Numbered from the stretch's first letter, positions 26,163-35,849 are shown. The stretch: DNA of 64,000 bases from Bradyrhizobium archetypum (GCF_013114835.1 NZ_JAAVLW010000006.1:121001-185000), one strand, 5' to 3'. Made by a program: numbers and translations. Notes: generated by a model not told the origin, from the letters alone.

Positions 26163-27236
26163 ATGGCTATCTATGTCGACAACACCCATCTCGGACGTCA
26201 CGTCACCGGTCTGGAGCGCATCACGCTGGAGCTGTTCTCCGCCGCGGCGCTTGCGCCGCTCGACGTCGTGCCGGTGACGGCGCAAGGCCTCCGCCAGATG
26301 CTGACGACGCAGACGCTGGGGCTGCCGATGCGGCTTGCCGCCTCATCCTCGATCCTGCTCTGTCCCGGCTTTCCGCCAAGTCCGTTGTTGCGGCCGTTCG
26401 CATCGCGAGTGCTGCCCTATATCCATGATGATTTCCTGATCACACGGCGCGCCGAGCTCAATATGCGGGCGCGGCTCTATATGGCAGGTCCCTTCAAGTT
26501 CGCGTTGCGCCACTATCCGCGCTTTCTGGCCAATTCGGGCGACACCAGGCGCAAGCTCGCCGCGCATTGCCGGTCTGACGCCGAGGTGACGCTTTATCGG
26601 CCCGCGGTCCGCAACGTGTTCGGCCTCGATCCCGGGCGACGCCGCGAACGAGGCGCACAGCCCCGGCCACTTCGGCTGATCGCACTCGGCACCGTGGAGC
26701 CGCGCAAGAACTTTGGAGCAGCCGCGCGGATTCTCGACGCGTTGCGCATGCAGGGATTTCCGGACGCCACCCTGGATATCGTCGGAAGGCCGGGATGGGG
26801 CAACGACTGGCAAGCCCTCGAGAAGCAACCGGGCGTGACGCTGCACGGATATCAGTCTGCCGACCGCGTCAATCAGTTGCTCGACGCCGCAGACCTGTTC
26901 GTCTGCACCTCCCATGACGAAGGCCTGGGGCTACCCCTGCTGGAGGCACAGTACGCCGGCCTGCCGATCGTTGCCCCCGATGCCGCCATCTTCCGCGAGG
27001 TGCTCGGCGAGTCCGGCATCCACATCGATACCGCCGATCCCGCTTCTGCGGCGACGCGGATTGTGGCCGCGCTATCGAACGAGGACTGGCGCGCCCGGTA
27101 TGTGGCGCAGGCGATACGTAATCTGGCGCGCTGGAACGATTTGGCGCGCGGCGACCGCGAGAACGTCATCAGCCTGATCGCCCGCCTCGCTCGTCTCCGG
27201 GACAGCACGACTCCGGAGTACCGCCGCCTTGCATGA
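26163..27236 (+). CDS. Glycosyltransferase family 4 (EPS)
   Basis: 357 residues, GT-B fold. The C-terminal half has the GT4 donor-site pattern: LGTVEPRKNF (about 178), DIVGRPGWG, and the E-x7-E motif in CTSHDEGLGLPLLEAQYAGLP (first Glu near 258; cited in part). The N-terminal half (YVDNTHLGRHVTGLERIT) forms the acceptor domain. It adds one sugar, probably mannose or another hexose, to the lipid-linked repeat. It overlaps the next gene by eight bases. Confidence 0.92.
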   Translation: MAIYVDNTHLGRHVTGLERITLELFSAAALAPLDVVPVTAQGLRQMLTTQTLGLPMRLAASSSILLCPGFPPSPLLRPFASRVLPYIHDDFLITRRAELNMRARLYMAGPFKFALRHYPRFLANSGDTRRKLAAHCRSDAEVTLYRPAVRNVFGLDPGRRRERGAQPRPLRLIALGTVEPRKNFGAAARILDALRMQGFPDATLDIVGRPGWGNDWQALEKQPGVTLHGYQSADRVNQLLDAADLFVCTSHDEGLGLPLLEAQYAGLPIVAPDAAIFREVLGESGIHIDTADPASAATRIVAALSNEDWRARYVAQAIRNLARWNDLARGDRENVISLIARLARLRDSTTPEYRRLA

Positions 27237-28335
27237 CATCACCGGCACACGGCATCAGGACGGGCTGCGGATCATCGCGGCCGGCGCCGTCGTGGTCCTG
27301 CACTATTCCGATTACTTCAAGGACGTGGCGGTCGGCCTCTTCATGGTCGCCCATACCTGGCATTTCAATCTGTTCGTAGACCTGTTCTTTGTTGTTTCCG
27401 GCTTTGTCATCGCCCGTCAGTATTTTGGCCGCGTCAACGACGCCGCATCGATCGGCCGCTTCCTGTGGCGCCGCCTCGCCCGCATCTACCCGCTGCATCT
27501 CGCAACGCTTGCCTTCTACGTCGCGCTTGCCGGCGCGCTTCACTTTGGCGCCGCCCGGACCGACAACCCGGCCCGTTACCCGCTTTCCGACCTGCCCGCA
27601 CAGTTCCTTTTGCTTCACGCCTTCGTCGGCGAGCGGCTGACGTTCAACTTCCCAAGCTGGTCGCTGTCGGCGGAGATGTTCTGCTATCTGCTGTTCCCGG
27701 CCGTCGCGCTGATCGCGCACCGCCGCAAGGAGGCGGTCATTGCGCTCGTGGCCTTAGCCGCGCTCGCCAATTCCGTTTGGGTGGCGACCGCCGGAACGAC
27801 ACCGTGGGCCGACTGGATCAATCAAGGCGGCGCCTTCAGGGCGCTGCCTGCGTTTAGCCTCGGCATCGCCTGTCATCTGTTTCGCGACCGCATCGCGCGC
27901 TGGCCCACGATTCGCGGTGCGCTGGCGGCATCGCTGGCCGCGTTTATCGTGCTCGGCTCGCTGTTGCCGACGATGACCGCACTGCTCGCGATCTATGCCA
28001 TCGCGATGCTTGCCGTGCAGGCGGACTGCGCCGGGCGAGAAACGCTGCTGTCGCGGCTCGGCTTCGCTCGCTGGTCGTCGCTGACCTATTCCTGCTACAT
28101 GCTGCATATTCCGGTTGCGACCGTGATCATCACTTTTGGATCGCGGCTGTTTTCGCTGTCGCCGAATGAACGGCTGATCCTGGCGCCAGTGGCGATCATC
28201 GTTCTTGCCCTCGCAAGCGTCGTCTCGTTGCGCACGTTCGAAACGCCGCTGCGGCGGTATCTGACCGAGGCGTATGACCGCCGCGCCACCAGGCTGGAGC
28301 CGGCCCCTGCGATCTCGCGGCAGGAGAGCCCATGA
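27229..28335 (+). CDS. Membrane acyltransferase, acyltransferase-3 (OafA/ExoZ) family
   Basis: 368 residues, starting at TTG 27229 and overlapping the preceding gene. Ten or so membrane helices. The family motif near the N-terminus has GTRHQDGLRIIAAGAVVVLHYSDYF, where the conserved R-x10-H reads R...H (cited in part), and there is FVVSGFVIARQYFGR and NFPSWSLSAEMFCYLLFP. It would O-acetylate (or succinylate) the EPS repeat unit on the membrane, as ExoZ does for succinoglycan. Two acyltransferases in tandem suggest two modified positions. Confidence 0.93.
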   Translation: MHDITGTRHQDGLRIIAAGAVVVLHYSDYFKDVAVGLFMVAHTWHFNLFVDLFFVVSGFVIARQYFGRVNDAASIGRFLWRRLARIYPLHLATLAFYVALAGALHFGAARTDNPARYPLSDLPAQFLLLHAFVGERLTFNFPSWSLSAEMFCYLLFPAVALIAHRRKEAVIALVALAALANSVWVATAGTTPWADWINQGGAFRALPAFSLGIACHLFRDRIARWPTIRGALAASLAAFIVLGSLLPTMTALLAIYAIAMLAVQADCAGRETLLSRLGFARWSSLTYSCYMLHIPVATVIITFGSRLFSLSPNERLILAPVAIIVLALASVVSLRTFETPLRRYLTEAYDRRATRLEPAPAISRQESP

Positions 28336-29387
28336 TGACTGTCGTCGAACGCATATCGGCAAGCCCGTCGTCCCTAAGCCGCGCGCACGCAGAGGCGCGA
28401 GCCCGCGACGGCGTGATCGATGCCATGCGGGGCATCGCCATCGTCATGGTGATCGGAATACATTCGCTGCCGCAGCCGCTCGACGCGATCTGGGCAAAAT
28501 CGCTCGACGCCGCGCTGCGACCCTGCGTGCCGGTCTTTCTCTTCGCTTCGGGATATCTGACGGCGCTCTCCGGCCGCGTTCCGCTGGGCAAGCGGCTAAA
28601 GGCAGCCTTGATCCCCTACGCGATCGCGTTCGCCGCCGCCTATGCCTACATGGCGTTGCATAATCCGGCAATGGATCATCGCATCGGCACGACGCTCGCC
28701 CGGTTCGCTCTCGGATACGTCTTCGTCTACTACTACGTCTTCGTCTATGTCTGCTGCACGCTCGGTCTATGGCTCGTCTTTGCGGTTGGCAGGACAGGTC
28801 AACCGGATTCAAGAAAGCGGATTGCGGCCCTGCTGACACTTGCAATCGGCGGCGGCCTCTTTGCCGGCAGCTATCTCGATCCGGCCATCTCCCGGCTCGG
28901 CGCATCGGAGGCCTTGCTCGATGAAGTCCGCATGCGTGACATTCCGTTCTGGTTCTCGTTCGTCGCGCTCGGCGCGCTAACCGCAATGTTTAAGGACCTG
29001 AGCGGTGGGACGATGGGCCGCGCGCTGCCTGGCGCCGCGCTGACGGCGTATATCCTCTATGCCGCCGTGCGCATTCTCGACCTTGGTGATGCCGCGACCT
29101 ATGATTCGACAGCGTTCTTCTGCTTTGCAGCGTTCTTCTGTGTTTCTCTATTTGCCCTTCAGCCGAGTTCACCGCTGCTTGGATGGATCGGTTCGGGCAG
29201 CTACTTCATCTATCTCTGGCACATCTTCATCGTCATGGCGCTACGCGATCACGCCCACCTGCGCGAGTTCGGCAGCGTCGCCGGCTTTGCCGTTGCCTTC
29301 GGCTTGACCAGCCTCGTCAGCATCGCCGCGCTGATAGCGATCCGGCACCTCGCCTCCCCCCGACTCTGTCGCTGGCTGGGGGCCTGA
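28332..29387 (+). CDS. Second membrane acyltransferase, acyltransferase-3 family
   Basis: 351 residues, ATGA overlap with the preceding acyltransferase. Eight to ten membrane helices. The N-terminus has DGVIDAMRGIAIVMVIGIHS, the R-x-H acyltransferase-3 pattern, and VPVFLFASGYLTALSGR. The C-terminal helices contain SYFIYLWHIFIVMAL. It is not a recent duplicate of the preceding gene: the two align only over family motifs. Likely a second O-acyl decoration of the polysaccharide. Confidence 0.92.
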   Translation: MMTVVERISASPSSLSRAHAEARARDGVIDAMRGIAIVMVIGIHSLPQPLDAIWAKSLDAALRPCVPVFLFASGYLTALSGRVPLGKRLKAALIPYAIAFAAAYAYMALHNPAMDHRIGTTLARFALGYVFVYYYVFVYVCCTLGLWLVFAVGRTGQPDSRKRIAALLTLAIGGGLFAGSYLDPAISRLGASEALLDEVRMRDIPFWFSFVALGALTAMFKDLSGGTMGRALPGAALTAYILYAAVRILDLGDAATYDSTAFFCFAAFFCVSLFALQPSSPLLGWIGSGSYFIYLWHIFIVMALRDHAHLREFGSVAGFAVAFGLTSLVSIAALIAIRHLASPRLCRWLGA

Positions 29388-29390
29388 GAA

Positions 29391-30830
29391 ATGCTTTTGA
29401 GACACACCCTGCTCTATTTGCCCGCGCAATTCGTCGGACCGCTGTTCCAGCTTCTGGCGATGATCGTATGGACCCATGTCGTCGACGAGCACACGCTCGG
29501 CATCATCACACTGATAACGGCCACGCACGAATTGCTGCAGATCGGCTTTCTCGCCTGGTGGTCGCAATATGCGCTGCGCTTTCTCGGCCGGTACCAGGAC
29601 GCCAACGACGCGCCGCGCTTCTATCGCACCGAAAACGCGATCCTGCTGGCGTCCCTGGCGCTGCAAAGCGCCGCCGTCATCGGCATTCTGCTTCTGGTCA
29701 TCGCGCCTGACGCCAAAGCGGGAGTTCTCGTTGCCAGCGTTGCCTACGTGATTACCCGGTCGCTGAACCTCTATATCGGCGAGCGTGCCCGCGCGCAGCA
29801 GCAGATCCGGGTCTACACCATCCAGCAAGTATTCGGGCCGTCCGTCGGATTTCTCCTCGGCCTGGCCCTGATCGGCTTATTCGGCCAATCGGCGGAGTGG
29901 CCGCTTGCGGGATACGCCGCGGCGCAACTGACCGCGGCGCTGATCGTGATACCCACACTCCGCTGCGGCTACCGCCTTTGGCCGGTCGACCGGGAGATTG
30001 TCGTGCACGCGCTGCGCTACGGTCTTCCATTGATCGTCGGCGGCGCGCTCGGCTGGGTCGGCCTCAATGCGTCACGGTTCATCGTCAACCAAATGTCGGG
30101 AGTGGCGGCGGCCGGACTGTTCGCAGTGGGTTACGGTCTCGGCCAGCGCGCCGCGGCGGTCGCGGCCATGCTGGTGACAGCCGCCGCGTTTCCGCTTGCG
30201 GTAAGGAGCATGGAACAGGAGGGCAGCCAGGCCGGCATGCGCCAGCTTGCCGCCAACAGCGCGCTTCTGGTCGCGATCCTGGCGCCGAGCCTCGCCGGCA
30301 TATTCATGCTGAGAACGGAGATCGTGCATCTATTGATCGCAGCGCCGTTCCAGGCGGTGACGCTCGCCATCCTGCCGCTCTCGACGCTTGCCGGCGCAAT
30401 CCGAAACCTGCGTGCCCATTTCGGCGACCAGGTGTTTCTGCTGCAGAACCACACGCGCTGGATGATGGCGATTACGGCGATCGACGCCTCGACGACTGTG
30501 GCGCTGAGCGCCCTGTTCCTGCCGCACTGGGGACTGACAGGCGTTGCCGGCGCAACCGTGCTGGCGGCACTGGCCGCCGCCACCGTCAGCTTCTCGATCG
30601 GTTTCACCCGGTTTGGCCTGCGTCTTCCGGTCAGCCATGTCCTGCGCATCGCATTGGCCACGATCGCGATGGCGGCGTTGCTGCGGATCTTCCCAGAAGC
30701 TCGTACCCTTGGCGTATTGGCGGCGCATGTCGCGGCAGGCGCCGCCGTCTACTTCGCAGTGCTTGCCCTGCTCTATGCGCCAACGCTGGTGCGGATGCTC
30801 CGCCCACGCCCGCAGCATTCGGGGGCGTGA
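29391..30830 (+). CDS. Oligosaccharide flippase (Wzx/PST family)
   Basis: 479 residues, almost entirely hydrophobic with about twelve to fourteen predicted helices and small charged loops. It belongs to the MVF/PST superfamily of polysaccharide exporters. It would flip the completed lipid-linked repeat unit across the inner membrane for the polymerase at 24742. It starts three bases after the preceding stop and is the last gene of the plus-strand run. The next gene is on the opposite strand. Confidence 0.92.
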   Translation: MLLRHTLLYLPAQFVGPLFQLLAMIVWTHVVDEHTLGIITLITATHELLQIGFLAWWSQYALRFLGRYQDANDAPRFYRTENAILLASLALQSAAVIGILLLVIAPDAKAGVLVASVAYVITRSLNLYIGERARAQQQIRVYTIQQVFGPSVGFLLGLALIGLFGQSAEWPLAGYAAAQLTAALIVIPTLRCGYRLWPVDREIVVHALRYGLPLIVGGALGWVGLNASRFIVNQMSGVAAAGLFAVGYGLGQRAAAVAAMLVTAAAFPLAVRSMEQEGSQAGMRQLAANSALLVAILAPSLAGIFMLRTEIVHLLIAAPFQAVTLAILPLSTLAGAIRNLRAHFGDQVFLLQNHTRWMMAITAIDASTTVALSALFLPHWGLTGVAGATVLAALAAATVSFSIGFTRFGLRLPVSHVLRIALATIAMAALLRIFPEARTLGVLAAHVAAGAAVYFAVLALLYAPTLVRMLRPRPQHSGA

Positions 30831-30851
30831 GCGCATCCGGCACGATCCGCC

Positions 30852-31952
30852 TTACGACTTCCGGGTATTCTCGAACGCGCGCGCCATCGCGAACCAGAGC
30901 GGCTTCTTCTGCATCGATGAATCGAACGGCAGCGGACGCGGCAGTCGCTGCGCGAGAGGGTCCTTCTTCTTCGCTGCATCGGTATAGAACGAGTAATTGT
31001 CGGCCAGTTCCCAGGCAATCACCACCTTGACCGCCGGTACGCGCAGCGCGTTGTTCAGGTACTTCTCGGCCGTTTCGGCGATCATGGCATCGCGCGCCGC
31101 GACGTCATCCGGGAACGTATCGTCGCGCACGTCGAATTCGGTCAGGTAGATCTCGACCCCACGTTCGGCGAGCGCGTGAAGGAATTCGGCAAAGCGTCCG
31201 GGGTCGTGCGGATAGCGCGGCTGCAGGTGGCTTTGCAATCCCACCGCATGCAGCGGCACGCCGGCCTGCTTCAGTTCATCGACGAGTTGCAGCAAGCCGC
31301 GGCGAACCGTGAGGCCGACGTCGTCGTCGCGCTCGCTCTGGGCCTCGTTGAGAACCAGTCTGGTCTTGCGGTCGACCATCGCCACGCGCTGAAAGGCGCG
31401 GCGTACATATCCCGTGCCGAACGTGTCGTACCAGGGACCGAGCCTGTAACCACCGGGCGCCTTGTGTCCCGGCCAGAACGGTTCGTTGACGACGTCCCAT
31501 GAATGCAGCTTGCCTGCATAACGGGCAGCGACCTCCTCGATATAGGAATCGAAGAACCTCTCGCGCTCGGCGCTGCTCATGCTCTTGATCCATTGCGGAA
31601 CCCATTCGTTCCAGATCAGGCAATGACCGCGCATCGGAATGCTGTGGGCTGCACAGAATTGCAGCAGACGATCGGCGCTCTCGAATCGCTTCGGCCCCGG
31701 CTGCGGCGCGATGGTTCCCATCTTCATCGCGACGTCCGTCGTCACGATACGCACCTGCGTCTGATACAGTTCGCGATAGGCCAGATCCTTTTCGATCACC
31801 GGACCCGCGGCCGCGCCAAATGTGATTCCATTCTTCGCCGCGATGGCACCGAGACTCTGCGCAAGCGGTGCGGCGAATGCCGTGTTCCCGTGCGAGGCAA
31901 CAGTTGCACCTGCGATGAGAGCGAGCGCATCTCGTCTCGACCACTCCTGCAT
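30852..31952 (-). CDS. GH10-family glycanase (endo-1,4-beta-xylanase-like)
   Basis: 366 residues. The N-terminus has SRRDALALIAGATVA, a twin-arginine-like signal ending near AFAAPLA, so it should be exported folded. The GH10 core is complete: GHCLIWNEWVPQW (about 109-121), acid/base Glu157 in SWDVVNEPF, nucleophile Glu272 in YLTEFDVRDD, and AWELADNYSF near the end. GH10 enzymes are retaining endo-beta-1,4-xylanases, but placement inside an EPS locus on the opposite strand suggests it trims or turns over the EPS, or acts on plant cell wall. The actual substrate is unknown. Confidence 0.93.
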   Translation of the reverse strand: MQEWSRRDALALIAGATVASHGNTAFAAPLAQSLGAIAAKNGITFGAAAGPVIEKDLAYRELYQTQVRIVTTDVAMKMGTIAPQPGPKRFESADRLLQFCAAHSIPMRGHCLIWNEWVPQWIKSMSSAERERFFDSYIEEVAARYAGKLHSWDVVNEPFWPGHKAPGGYRLGPWYDTFGTGYVRRAFQRVAMVDRKTRLVLNEAQSERDDDVGLTVRRGLLQLVDELKQAGVPLHAVGLQSHLQPRYPHDPGRFAEFLHALAERGVEIYLTEFDVRDDTFPDDVAARDAMIAETAEKYLNNALRVPAVKVVIAWELADNYSFYTDAAKKKDPLAQRLPRPLPFDSSMQKKPLWFAMARAFENTRKS

Positions 31953-32162
31953 AGCTGATCTCCATCATGTGAATGCTTCTCCGCGATGTCTTGTCGTTCG
32001 CAACGCGGCATCGCCATCGTTGCGTCGCATTAGTTCGATTTCGTGACGATGCCGGTCGAAGACAATTCTCAGTACGCAGTTCCCGTTCAAAGCAAACGGG
32101 CATGTCGATTGGTCCCCGCGCGAATGCATCGCACGATCACACATCATCAACAGGAGGTCGAC

Positions 32163-32957
32163 ATGTCGGAACCGCCGCCACAGCTGCAGCCCAGCCTCAC
32201 TGTCGATGGCATCACGATCAACGTTCCCTCGCTTCCCGAAGCGGTTTCGTCGATCGTGTCAGCCGCGCAACATGGCGATAACTTCAGCGTGTGCACACTC
32301 AATCTTGATCATGTCGTTCAGTTGCAGCAACACGCCAACTTTCGCGCCGCTTATCGCCGTGCGCGATTCGTCACAGCCGACGGGTTCCCGATTGTCGTGC
32401 TGAGCCGACTGATGGGCACGCGAATCGAACGCACCACCGGCGCCGATCTCGTCGAGCCCGTCTGTGCGGAGGCGCGAAAGAAAGGACTCCCTGTCTTTCT
32501 GCTCGGCGCAAATGATCTCACGCTGAAGATGACGGCGCGGCGTTTGTCGGAACGATTCCAGGGATTGCAGATCGCCGGATATTTTGCGCCTGGAGCGGGG
32601 TTTGATCCCTACTCCAGCGAAGCCGATACCGCGATCGAGCGCATTCGCGCATCGGGCGCCCGGCTCTGCTTCGTTGCGCTGGGCGCGCCGCGACAGGAGT
32701 TGTTCGCGGCGCGGTGCCTCGACGAGCTTAATGGGACCGGCGTGTTGTGCATCGGAGCCGCGCTCGATTTCATTGCCGGCACACAGAGTCGTGCACCGTC
32801 CTTCGCACGCAGAACGGGGCTTGAGTGGGCGTGGCGCATGCTGCGCGAGCCGCGCCGGCTCGGTCCCCGCTATGTCCGATGCATGAGTGTGGTTCCGCGT
32901 CTCGTTGCGCGAACCATTCCACAAATCGTCCAGGCACGCATGAGGAAAGCGGCATGA
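32163..32957 (+). CDS. WecB/TagA/CpsF-family glycosyltransferase (GT26)
   Basis: 264 residues from ATG 32163, with a strong CAGGAGGT upstream. The GT26 signatures are TADGFPIVVLSRLMG (about 75), FLLGANDLTL and CFVALGAPRQELFAARC (about 176). Relatives transfer ManNAc (WecG/TagA) or glucuronic acid (GumM/AmsE-like) to lipid-linked sugars. In a locus making UDP-GalA and GDP-Man it may add a uronic acid or hexose. It is first of a four-gene plus-strand run with ATGA-type overlaps. Confidence 0.93.
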   Translation: MSEPPPQLQPSLTVDGITINVPSLPEAVSSIVSAAQHGDNFSVCTLNLDHVVQLQQHANFRAAYRRARFVTADGFPIVVLSRLMGTRIERTTGADLVEPVCAEARKKGLPVFLLGANDLTLKMTARRLSERFQGLQIAGYFAPGAGFDPYSSEADTAIERIRASGARLCFVALGAPRQELFAARCLDELNGTGVLCIGAALDFIAGTQSRAPSFARRTGLEWAWRMLREPRRLGPRYVRCMSVVPRLVARTIPQIVQARMRKAA

Positions 32958-34231
32958 CTTCAACTTTGACCCTGGCGCTGCGGGCGCGAAACGCCAACCG
33001 GATCAAGCCACGTTATCAGATCTGCCTGATTCATCCGTTCGACCCGCGCGGCAAGAAGGTCGGCGGCCTCGAAACCTACATCCGCGACTTCATCACATTC
33101 CATCCGACGGACACCGATATTCTCTTCATCGGCGTCGACTCGACGGGCGAATTGGAGCTCGGGCGGCTTCATCGGCTGACGTTCCGAGGCCGCGGCTTCG
33201 ACTTCCTGCCGATCCTGCATTACTCGGACGAGCAGGCGCGCGAAGCGGCGCGCACGATCCGCTCGTCGCTGACCGGGCAATTCTTTATGGCGCTGCTCCG
33301 CCACTTCGGCACGATCGCAAGGCTGATCCGCGCCAGGCGATGCTCGGTCGATCTGCGGCGGGTGGAATTTTCCTGGCTGCCGGCCATCCTGCGGCTTCCG
33401 TTCGTGCAGATGCTGCACGGCGAGGGCGCGCCGAAACTGCAGATGGATTCGCTGCTGCGGAAATACGCCTTCGTTCACAACACCGGCGAACGGTTCGCCG
33501 TCGCGATGAGCGAGAAATTCCTTTGCGTCAACCCGTTCATCACCGAGCGGCTGCAGCAGACCTATCCGCGCCGCAAGGAAAAGATCGACACGCTCTGGAC
33601 ATGGGTAAATACGGATATCTTCAAACCGCAACTATGGCCGCTGAATTCGTCGCCGTTCCAGATCGTGTTCGCGGGCCGCCTCGATGAGTTCAAGGATCCG
33701 TCGCTGATGTTTCGCACCATCGATCGCCTGCGGCAGCGGCTGAACGGCGATATCAAGTTTCACTATATCGGCACCAGCGATCCGCACCGGTTCGCCGAAT
33801 TTGCCGCGATCGAGGACATTACCGTGCGCCACGGCTTCAAGGATGCCGCCGGCATGGCGGAGACGCTGGCAAGCGCGCATGCCGGCATCCTGACATCCGA
33901 GTTCGAAGGCATGCCGCGCTGCGTGCTCGAAACGCTGGCGGTCGGACGTCCCGTCGTTGCCATGCATCTGCCGCAACTCGAACCCGTGATCCGGACCGGC
34001 GTCAGTGGCTACCTGGTGGCGCGAAACGGCAGCCGCGACGACATGGTGAACGCGCTGGTCGAGCGATTCGTCGATGTCCGGAACTCGATCGAGGCTGATA
34101 CGATGAATCCCGTGCAGATCGCCGACGCCATCAGCGCATTCACCCCAAGCACGCAGCTTGCGCGGGTCTTCCGCTATCATCATGAGATTCAGGATGCACG
34201 CGGACTTGCCGCCGCGGCGCCGACCTATTGA
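32954..34231 (+). CDS. Glycosyltransferase family 4 (EPS)
   Basis: 425 residues, ATGA overlap with the preceding stop. N-terminal GT-B domain has KKVGGLETYIRDF, the glycine-rich acceptor-side loop. The C-terminal donor domain has FAGRLDEFKDP and the E-x7-E motif in EFEGMPRCVLETLAVGRPVVA (cited in part). No signal or membrane helix; peripheral cytoplasmic enzyme. It adds one residue of the EPS repeat unit. The next gene starts eleven bases downstream. Confidence 0.93.
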   Translation: MTSTLTLALRARNANRIKPRYQICLIHPFDPRGKKVGGLETYIRDFITFHPTDTDILFIGVDSTGELELGRLHRLTFRGRGFDFLPILHYSDEQAREAARTIRSSLTGQFFMALLRHFGTIARLIRARRCSVDLRRVEFSWLPAILRLPFVQMLHGEGAPKLQMDSLLRKYAFVHNTGERFAVAMSEKFLCVNPFITERLQQTYPRRKEKIDTLWTWVNTDIFKPQLWPLNSSPFQIVFAGRLDEFKDPSLMFRTIDRLRQRLNGDIKFHYIGTSDPHRFAEFAAIEDITVRHGFKDAAGMAETLASAHAGILTSEFEGMPRCVLETLAVGRPVVAMHLPQLEPVIRTGVSGYLVARNGSRDDMVNALVERFVDVRNSIEADTMNPVQIADAISAFTPSTQLARVFRYHHEIQDARGLAAAAPTY

Positions 34232-34241
34232 GGGCGCCGGC

Positions 34242-35423
34242 TTGAACATCCTGTTGTTGACCAGCGAGTTCGCCCCCGCGATGGGAGGCATCGGGACCTA
34301 CGCCCGCGAAATTGCCGCGGCCGCCAGCCGACTCGGCGCCAAGGTCACCGTGCTGGCGCCTGACTATGCGCGGCAGACGGCTGACGATGATCGGTCCCTG
34401 CCGTTCGAGGTTGTTCGCTTTCGCGGCGGGTTGCATTCGATGCGCGACCTGCCGCGCAAGATCATGCTGGCGCGCCGCGGCGTCCGCCGCGCTCAATACA
34501 ATGTGATCCATGCCGCCGATTGGCCGTTCTTCATTCCAGTCGCACTCTCGCGATGGCGAACGCCGGCACGGGTGTTGATGACTGTGCACGGCACCGAGAT
34601 CAACGAAACGCAGATGCCGCTGAAGCGCATCGCGATACACGGCGCCGGCGTGTTCGGGCCGCGGACCGAGGTCATCGCCAACAGCCGTTTCACCGAGATG
34701 CTGTTCCGCGAGCGCTTCGCCGTCGACCCGCGCAGGATCAGCACCGTCAATCTGGGCGTTTCCGAATTCTGGTTCGGCGGACAAAGGACACGCCGGGAGG
34801 TTCGGCTCGCCCATCGTCTGCCGGACGACCGGCTGGTGATGATTACGGTCGCGCGGATCACGCGCCGCAAGGGGCATCATCTGACGCTTGCTGCGCTGTT
34901 GCAACTACCGGACGATCTGCGTCGCCGCATCACATGGCTCGTGGTCGGACCGGACGGCGAAGCCGATTATGTCGGCGAGCTGCGACGGTCCGCCGCTCAA
35001 GTGGCCTGCGACATTCGTTTCCTCGGCCCTCAGCCGAACGAGGAGATCCGCGATCTCTATGCGGCTTCGGATTTCTTTTGCCTGACGGGACTGCCTGACA
35101 CGACCGGCCGCGTCGAGGGGTTCGGATTGGTCTACCTCGAGGCCGGCGCCGCCGGTCTGCCCAGCGTTGCGACCAAGGTCGGCGGAGTGCCTGACGCCGT
35201 GCTCGCCGACGAGACCGGAATTCTCGCCTCCGCTTCGGTTGCGAGCATATCGGATGCGATCGCGGAGTTGGCCGCGGACCGGGGTCTCCGCGCCATTCTC
35301 GCGGCCGGCGCATCCGCCCATGCCCGCGCCCTTTCATGGGAACGATGCGCGGCAACGACTTATGGCCTCACCTATGCGGGCAAGCGCGCGATGGCCGAGC
35401 GCGCCATCGGATTGACGGCATGA
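34242..35423 (+). CDS. Glycosyltransferase family 4 (EPS)
   Basis: 393 residues from TTG 34242, chosen because GAGGGC at 34230-34235 gives 6-base spacing; the frame is open further upstream but would overlap the preceding gene by more than 70 bases. The N-terminus LNILLLTSEFAPAMGGIGTY is a classic GT4 start. The donor domain has VARITRRKGHHLTL and the E-x7-E motif in EGFGLVYLEAGAAGLPSVA, followed by TKVGGVPDAV. It is the fifth sugar transferase of the locus, counting the priming enzyme. Confidence 0.92.
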   Translation: MNILLLTSEFAPAMGGIGTYAREIAAAASRLGAKVTVLAPDYARQTADDDRSLPFEVVRFRGGLHSMRDLPRKIMLARRGVRRAQYNVIHAADWPFFIPVALSRWRTPARVLMTVHGTEINETQMPLKRIAIHGAGVFGPRTEVIANSRFTEMLFRERFAVDPRRISTVNLGVSEFWFGGQRTRREVRLAHRLPDDRLVMITVARITRRKGHHLTLAALLQLPDDLRRRITWLVVGPDGEADYVGELRRSAAQVACDIRFLGPQPNEEIRDLYAASDFFCLTGLPDTTGRVEGFGLVYLEAGAAGLPSVATKVGGVPDAVLADETGILASASVASISDAIAELAADRGLRAILAAGASAHARALSWERCAATTYGLTYAGKRAMAERAIGLTA

Positions 35424-35833
35424 AGCTACTGGTCGCGGTTGCGATGGTGCTGTCGCTCCCGGCCGGCGCGGCGCGAGCGGACAATGAGAACTGCCGCAAG
35501 AGCCGCGAATATCTATTGGGAACGCCCGGCGGGGACCAGTCCCTGACCCCCCAGGGCTACAACGATCTGTTCAAGATCTGCATCGCGACGTCGGCCATGC
35601 CCAACGTGAAGGAGGCATATATGCTGAGGGACGGCGGCATCGCCGTGATCCCCAAGCAGGACAGCGTTTCAGCAACGGCTTCCACGCTGGCGCAGTTCTG
35701 CGACGCCTACCCTCATGGCGTGCTGCGCTTCATTACGCGCAAGGAAAAACTTTCCATCCGGTCGGTGACGGACGTCGCGCGGATGTCGTCGACGTCATCG
35801 ACACCGTGCAAGAAGATCAAGGGCCTTTCGTAG
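35420..35833 (+). CDS. Small secreted four-cysteine protein of the EPS locus
   Basis: 137 residues, ATGA overlap with the preceding glycosyltransferase. Signal peptide MKLLVAVAMVLSLPAGAARA with likely cleavage after ARA. The mature part has four cysteines (NENCRK, FKICIA, AQFCDAY, STPCKK), enough for two disulfides in the periplasm. The size and spacing are loosely reminiscent of Rap1a/Tai-type proteins, but I would not assign it. Translational coupling to the EPS glycosyltransferase suggests a role in polymer assembly or quality control in the periplasm. Confidence 0.82.
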   Translation: MKLLVAVAMVLSLPAGAARADNENCRKSREYLLGTPGGDQSLTPQGYNDLFKICIATSAMPNVKEAYMLRDGGIAVIPKQDSVSATASTLAQFCDAYPHGVLRFITRKEKLSIRSVTDVARMSSTSSTPCKKIKGLS

Positions 35834-35849
35834 AGTGGCGCGCCGAAAC

